From NCBI GenBank assembly GCA_017302635.1, contig JAFLCX010000003.1, positions 62,001 to 126,000 on the forward strand: a stretch of 64,000 nt of DNA. The letters are read 5' to 3'. Positions within the stretch are counted from its first letter, which is position 1; each line of letters opens with the position of its first letter. Below are positions 60,677 to 64,000 of this stretch, piece after piece. Source of the DNA: Hyphomicrobiales bacterium (lineage in GTDB: Bacteria; Pseudomonadota; Alphaproteobacteria; Rhizobiales; Beijerinckiaceae). The notes under the pieces are model-generated. The model ran no database searches and was not told where the DNA came from. It was given only the letters and a program-made list of their open reading frames with translations. Position numbers and translations under genes: made by a program.

Positions 60677-61567
60677 TCAGGCCAGCGGCGTCCCCGCTTG
60701 GTCGAGCCCGATGGCATGCTCCGCGATCCGGCCACCCGTTGTTATCCAGATCTGTTCCCGATGGCGGGCAATATGCGCAAGCGCCCGCCGCAAGTGACGG
60801 ATCCGAAACGGTTGTCCGATGACATAGGGATGCAGGGCCAGCCCGAAAACCAGCGGCTGATGGACAGACTGTTCCAGCATTTCATCAAATTGGTCGATGA
60901 TCATATCGGCAAAATCGGACGCTCCGACGCGACGGCCGACGATCGTGGAACTGTCGTTCAGTTCCTGCGGATAGGGAAGCGACAGGATACGTCCGGACCG
61001 GGTTTTCAACCAGACCGGCTGGTCGTCCATGCACCAGTCCATGATGTATCGATAGCCTGCCTCCTGAACGAGATCCGGCGTGACCTTGCTCTCCGACAAC
61101 CACGGGCCAAGCCATCCGGCGGGCGCTTTCCCCTCGCGCTGGGCAATCTCTCGAGTTGCCTCGCGGATCAGCGCCGCCTCGTCGGCTTCCGTCAAGAGCC
61201 CCTGCGCCTCCGAATTCGTGCGGCCATGCGCCGAAACCTCGGTCGTATCGCTTCGCAGTCGTTCGATCAGGCCCGGAGCGTGCGTGTAAACAGATGAATT
61301 CACAAGCAATGTCAGCGGGACATTCAAGGACTCGAAAAGAGCCTTGAGTCGCCAGACCGCCACGCGATTCCCGTAGTCACGCCACGAGTAGTTCAAGACA
61401 TCCGGCTCATGGCCGCCGCCGACAAGCTCCTCGCGAAGGCCTTCTCCGAAGGCGTAATGCTCGAGGTTAAGGGCGACGTAGCAAGCCAGTCGCCGCCCCC
61501 CCGGCCAAACGTAATCCGGGCGTCCGTCAATTGCGGAAAACGCGTAGCGACCGTGGGTCTTCAGCAT
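60677..61567 (-). CDS. Deacetylase-fold (PuuE-related) protein
   Basis: This 296-residue NodB-fold protein has NLEHYAFGEG in place of the metal-binding TFDD, HGRTNSE at the second motif and LALHPYVIGQPFRIRHL near the end. It belongs to a different branch from the PuuE-like proteins elsewhere in this window. I chose ATG at 61567. It is divergent from the last TRAP operon and convergent with GntR. The substrate is unknown; an amide is likely. Confidence 0.75.
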   Translation of the reverse strand: MLKTHGRYAFSAIDGRPDYVWPGGRRLACYVALNLEHYAFGEGLREELVGGGHEPDVLNYSWRDYGNRVAVWRLKALFESLNVPLTLLVNSSVYTHAPGLIERLRSDTTEVSAHGRTNSEAQGLLTEADEAALIREATREIAQREGKAPAGWLGPWLSESKVTPDLVQEAGYRYIMDWCMDDQPVWLKTRSGRILSLPYPQELNDSSTIVGRRVGASDFADMIIDQFDEMLEQSVHQPLVFGLALHPYVIGQPFRIRHLRRALAHIARHREQIWITTGGRIAEHAIGLDQAGTPLA

Positions 61568-61594
61568 GGATGAGGGACTCCGACAAGAAAGCAA

Positions 61595-61622
61595 TGGCAC
61601 GAACAATGCATGGCTTGTGCCA
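61595..61622. promoter_or_regulatory. Overlapping divergent sigma-54-like promoters or dyad operator
   Basis: TGGCAC-N5-ATGCAT-N5-GTGCCA forms an imperfect palindrome. Each strand reads TGGCAC-N5-ATGC with the exact GG-N10-GC spacing, one base from the sigma-54 consensus. The predicted starts would serve the last TRAP operon (near 61621) and the deacetylase (near 61596). A repressor operator is the other reading. Confidence 0.45.
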
Positions 61623-61635
61623 TCAGCAAATGCGT

Positions 61636-61669
61636 AATGTTGACAATTTCAATTTGGATTGTCCACATT
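61636..61669. promoter_or_regulatory. Pair of GntR/FCD operator-like sites
   Basis: AATGTTGACAAT (61636-61647) and ATTGTCCACATT (61658-61669) match the ATTGTCAACAAT motif near the GntR gene, in opposite orientations with centres 22 bp apart, two helical turns. They lie between the dyad promoter and the TRAP binding-protein gene. Confidence 0.45.
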
Positions 61670-61703
61670 TGCAAATCGCCACGTTCAAACGCGGGAGCAC
61701 CCC

Positions 61704-62726
61704 ATGGTTGCCAATTCAGCTTTTCATCGACGCCGGTTCCTTGGAGGCGTTGGCCTTGTTCTCGCCGCCGGGCTCATGGCCGCGCCCCTTCCTGCCCAGG
61801 CGCAGACCACGCTCCGCATTGTCGGCAATTTCGCGAAGGAGCATCCCAGCTCTGTCGCGATGCAGTTGTTCCAGTCCGAAGTGCACCGGCTTTCCGGCAA
61901 CCAGGTCAAGGTCGAGATTTTTGACAACATGCAGCTTGGCGGCGCCAAGGAAAACGTCGATGGCACGCGCGCCGGCACGGTGTTCGCGACGTGGGTCGGC
62001 ATGGCCTTCCTGTCGCGAACCGTTCCGGAGCTGGAAGCCGTATCGCTTCCCTTTCTCTTTCCAAGTCGTGAGGCAGCCTTCAAGGTGATTGACGGGCCGG
62101 TCGGGGAGTTGCTCGACAAGAAACTCGCCGAAAAGGGTTTTGCGCCGCTTGGCTTCATGGAGCTGGGTTCGCGTCAGGTCACGAATTCGAAGCGGCCAAT
62201 CACAAGCCTTGAGGATTTCAAGGGTCTCAAGATCCGCCTTCAGCCGAACGAGACACACCTCGCCACCTTCCGGGCGCTGGGCGCGAATGCCGTGGCGATG
62301 GACGTGAAAGAAATCTATTCGGCCATGCAGCAAGGCGTGATCGACGGACAGGAGAACCCTTTCATCAACATCCAGACTTCGCGCTATTTCGAAGTCCAGA
62401 AGTTTTTGACCAAGACCGACCACTTCTTTGATTTCATTGCGGTTGTGGCCAATAAGCGCCAGATGGACGCTTTGACACCGGAGCATCGTGCCGCCGTTCA
62501 GGCTGCGATGAAATCGGCGATCGCGCAGCAACGCTCCGTGGCAGCGAAGGCCGATGCTGAGGCGCTGGAAGACCTCAAGAAGCGTGGCATGACCTATAAC
62601 GAGCTTCCGCCAGCGGTGATCAACGAGCTTCGCAAAGCGACCTCCGGCATCGTTGATGAACTGCGCAAGCGGCTCGGCAACGACCTGATCGACAAGGTTC
62701 TGGCCGAAGTCCAGAAGGCCTCATGA
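61704..62726 (+). CDS. dctP: TRAP transporter substrate-binding protein (DctP)
   Basis: This 340-residue periplasmic protein has a twin-arginine type leader (HRRRFLGGVGLVLA to PAQAQ). LKIRLQPNETHLATFRALGANAVAMDVKEIYSAMQQGVIDGQENP is the conserved ligand-binding core of DctP. I chose ATG at 61704, with GGGAG just upstream. It is followed by dctQ after one base and by dctM, and no intercistronic hairpin is present here. Confidence 0.88.
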   Translation: MVANSAFHRRRFLGGVGLVLAAGLMAAPLPAQAQTTLRIVGNFAKEHPSSVAMQLFQSEVHRLSGNQVKVEIFDNMQLGGAKENVDGTRAGTVFATWVGMAFLSRTVPELEAVSLPFLFPSREAAFKVIDGPVGELLDKKLAEKGFAPLGFMELGSRQVTNSKRPITSLEDFKGLKIRLQPNETHLATFRALGANAVAMDVKEIYSAMQQGVIDGQENPFINIQTSRYFEVQKFLTKTDHFFDFIAVVANKRQMDALTPEHRAAVQAAMKSAIAQQRSVAAKADAEALEDLKKRGMTYNELPPAVINELRKATSGIVDELRKRLGNDLIDKVLAEVQKAS

Positions 62727-62727
62727 C

Positions 62728-63267
62728 ATGGAGGCAGCACCTGCCCTGCCCCCGGATGGTCTCGACCGCTTCGCGACGATCCGGGCATTCCGCAAGATTC
62801 TGCACGCTGCGGATTGGCTGGCCGAAAGGGTGATCATCGTCATCATGGCGGTCATGCTGGCGATTGTCACAAGCCAGGTGGGGATGCGCTATCTGCTCAA
62901 CCGTTCGCTGGATTGGGCCGATGAAACAGCAACGCTTTGTTTCGTCTGGACAGTCTTTCTGTCACTGCCCCTCGCGTTGCGAAATGGCGGGCATATCGTC
63001 ATGGAAATGCTGCTCACCGCCGTCTCGCCGAAAGTGCGTGACGTTCTTTATCGCTGCATGAGCGTTCTGTCCCTTGGCATGATGGTACTCATCTCGCGGG
63101 AGGCGTTTGTCCTCACCCGCGACAATTGGGACGAGACGATCCCGGTTCTCAACCTCAGCGGCGGTCTCTTTTACCTCGCGGTGGCCATCGGTGCCGCGCA
63201 TTGCACGTTGCGAACAGTCGAGATTTGCCTCTCGGGCGAACCGAAAAAAAGCAACATCATCGAATAG
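62728..63267 (+). CDS. dctQ: TRAP transporter small membrane subunit (DctQ)
   Basis: This 179-residue protein has about four hydrophobic segments. QVGMRYLLNRSLDWADETA and LALRNGGHIVMEML are typical of DctQ. It links the binding protein and the channel of the last TRAP system. Confidence 0.87.
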   Translation: MEAAPALPPDGLDRFATIRAFRKILHAADWLAERVIIVIMAVMLAIVTSQVGMRYLLNRSLDWADETATLCFVWTVFLSLPLALRNGGHIVMEMLLTAVSPKVRDVLYRCMSVLSLGMMVLISREAFVLTRDNWDETIPVLNLSGGLFYLAVAIGAAHCTLRTVEICLSGEPKKSNIIE

Positions 63268-63277
63268 GCATCCGAAA

Positions 63278-64000
63278 ATGAGCCTTGCCATCACCCTCGC
63301 GTTTTTTGCTGTTGGCCTGCTGGGAATGCCGATCGCGTTTGCTCTGGGATTTGGCTCACTGATCGGTCTCTGGATGGCCAATGTCGACGCAAACATGGTG
63401 CCGCAGCGCATGTTGCATGCGATCAATTCATTCCCGTTGATGTCCATTCCGTTCTTCATGCTGGCCGGTGAACTCATGATCAAGGCGGACATCATGCCCC
63501 GCCTGATTGGCTTCGCGATGGCGTTCGTCGGCCGTGTGCGCGGCGGGCTCGGTCACGCGACAATGATCGCCGCTGCCGGGCTTTCAACCGTCTCCGGTGC
63601 AGCTGTCGCCGATGCCAGCGCCCTTTCCGGCACCCTGATTCCGGAACTCAGGAAGCAGTACGGCCTGCCCTTTGCCAGCGCGGTTGTGGCTGCTGCTGCC
63701 AACCTCGGCCCGATCATTCCGCCTTCTGGCGCCATGATCGTCTACGCATTGATGGCCGGTCCCACGGTTTCGATCGGAGGTCTTTTTCTGGCCGGTGTGA
63801 TCCCCGGCCTGATCCTGACAGCCGCGATGATGGGCTGGTGCAGCTATATCGCCTGGAAGCGGGATTATCCACTCTCTGGCGAGCCCTTCAGCTTCCGAAA
63901 TATTGCCCGCCAGATGAAGGGTTCGCTTGTCGTATTCCTGATGCCGGTAACTGTGATCGGTGGCATTGTCGGTGGCGCGTTCACAGCGACCGAGGGCTCG
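63278..64000 (+). CDS. dctM: TRAP transporter large membrane subunit (DctM), 3'-truncated
   Basis: The frame is open for 241 codons from ATG at 63278 to the window end. FPLMSIPFFMLAGELMIKADI, TVSGAAVADASALSGTLIPE and LGPIIPPSGAMIVYALMAG are DctM hallmarks. About half of the usual 425-440 residues are present; the rest lies beyond the window. A lower-strand open frame at 63553-63735 is only its shadow. Confidence 0.9.
   Translation, partial: MSLAITLAFFAVGLLGMPIAFALGFGSLIGLWMANVDANMVPQRMLHAINSFPLMSIPFFMLAGELMIKADIMPRLIGFAMAFVGRVRGGLGHATMIAAAGLSTVSGAAVADASALSGTLIPELRKQYGLPFASAVVAAAANLGPIIPPSGAMIVYALMAGPTVSIGGLFLAGVIPGLILTAAMMGWCSYIAWKRDYPLSGEPFSFRNIARQMKGSLVVFLMPVTVIGGIVGGAFTATEGS

Noticed and set aside
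1..64000. tRNA, rRNA, CRISPR, insertion sequences, phage or plasmid genes
   Set aside because: None was seen by eye: no transposase or integrase motifs, no regular direct repeats and no rRNA-like stretches. A tRNA could be missed without a covariance search.

Overview
This 64 kb window is a high-GC, gene-dense, plasmid- or chromosome-like stretch that reads as an alphaproteobacterium, most likely of the Hyphomicrobiales. That placement is an inference from gene content and base composition, not from a marker gene. No rRNA, tRNA, CRISPR array, insertion sequence, phage gene or origin was seen. Almost every gene takes up or breaks down organic nitrogen compounds (urea, allophanate, ureides, hydantoin-like and other cyclic amides) or organic acids.

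Layout. (1) 1-14749, plus strand: a 5'-truncated allophanate hydrolase (atzF), then atzG-atzE-atzH, a peptide/opine-type ABC transporter with a fused OppDF ATPase, and the full urea transporter urtABCDE behind a clear sigma-54 promoter. (2) 14837-19512: a D-erythronate dehydrogenase-like SDR, then a TetR-controlled DevBCA-type exporter. (3) 19536-27641: a PAS-LuxR regulator divergent from a BKACE / TRAP transporter / RidA / fused E1 alpha-beta / HpcH-type aldolase operon. (4) 27698-45065: two back-to-back operons. Each encodes a spermidine/iron-type ABC transporter and one or two PuuE-like (allantoinase-type) deacetylases. The minus-strand operon ends in a beta-propeller protein. The plus-strand operon continues with two racemase-fold proteins, an amidase, a hydantoinase and an ATZ/TRZ amidohydrolase. 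Each operon has its own sigma-54-type promoter in the shared 307 bp intergenic region. (5) 45075-52345: a divergent hydroxyisourate hydrolase-like protein, an M20 amidohydrolase, a LysR regulator, a tctCBA tripartite transporter and an MmgE/PrpD protein. (6) 52444-64000: an orphan TAXI binding protein, a module of two racemase-fold proteins, an ATZ/TRZ amidohydrolase and a TRAP transporter, a GntR/FCD regulator, a further deacetylase and a last TRAP transporter cut by the window end.

How it fits together. Five complete or nearly complete uptake systems are each packaged with hydrolases that open cyclic amides or ureides, or that release ammonia. AtzE/G/H and AtzF would finish degradation to ammonia and CO2, and UrtABCDE would recover urea. 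The sigma-54 promoters before urtA and before both ABC operons suggest one nitrogen-limitation (NtrC-type) regulon. The strongest candidates for undescribed biology are the plus-strand operon at 33645-45065, whose racemase-fold proteins have lost the usual catalytic cysteines, and the BKACE-RidA-E1-aldolase operon, whose 2-oxoacid dehydrogenase E1 has no E2 or E3 nearby. Several transporter operons also carry a GC-rich hairpin just after the binding-protein gene.
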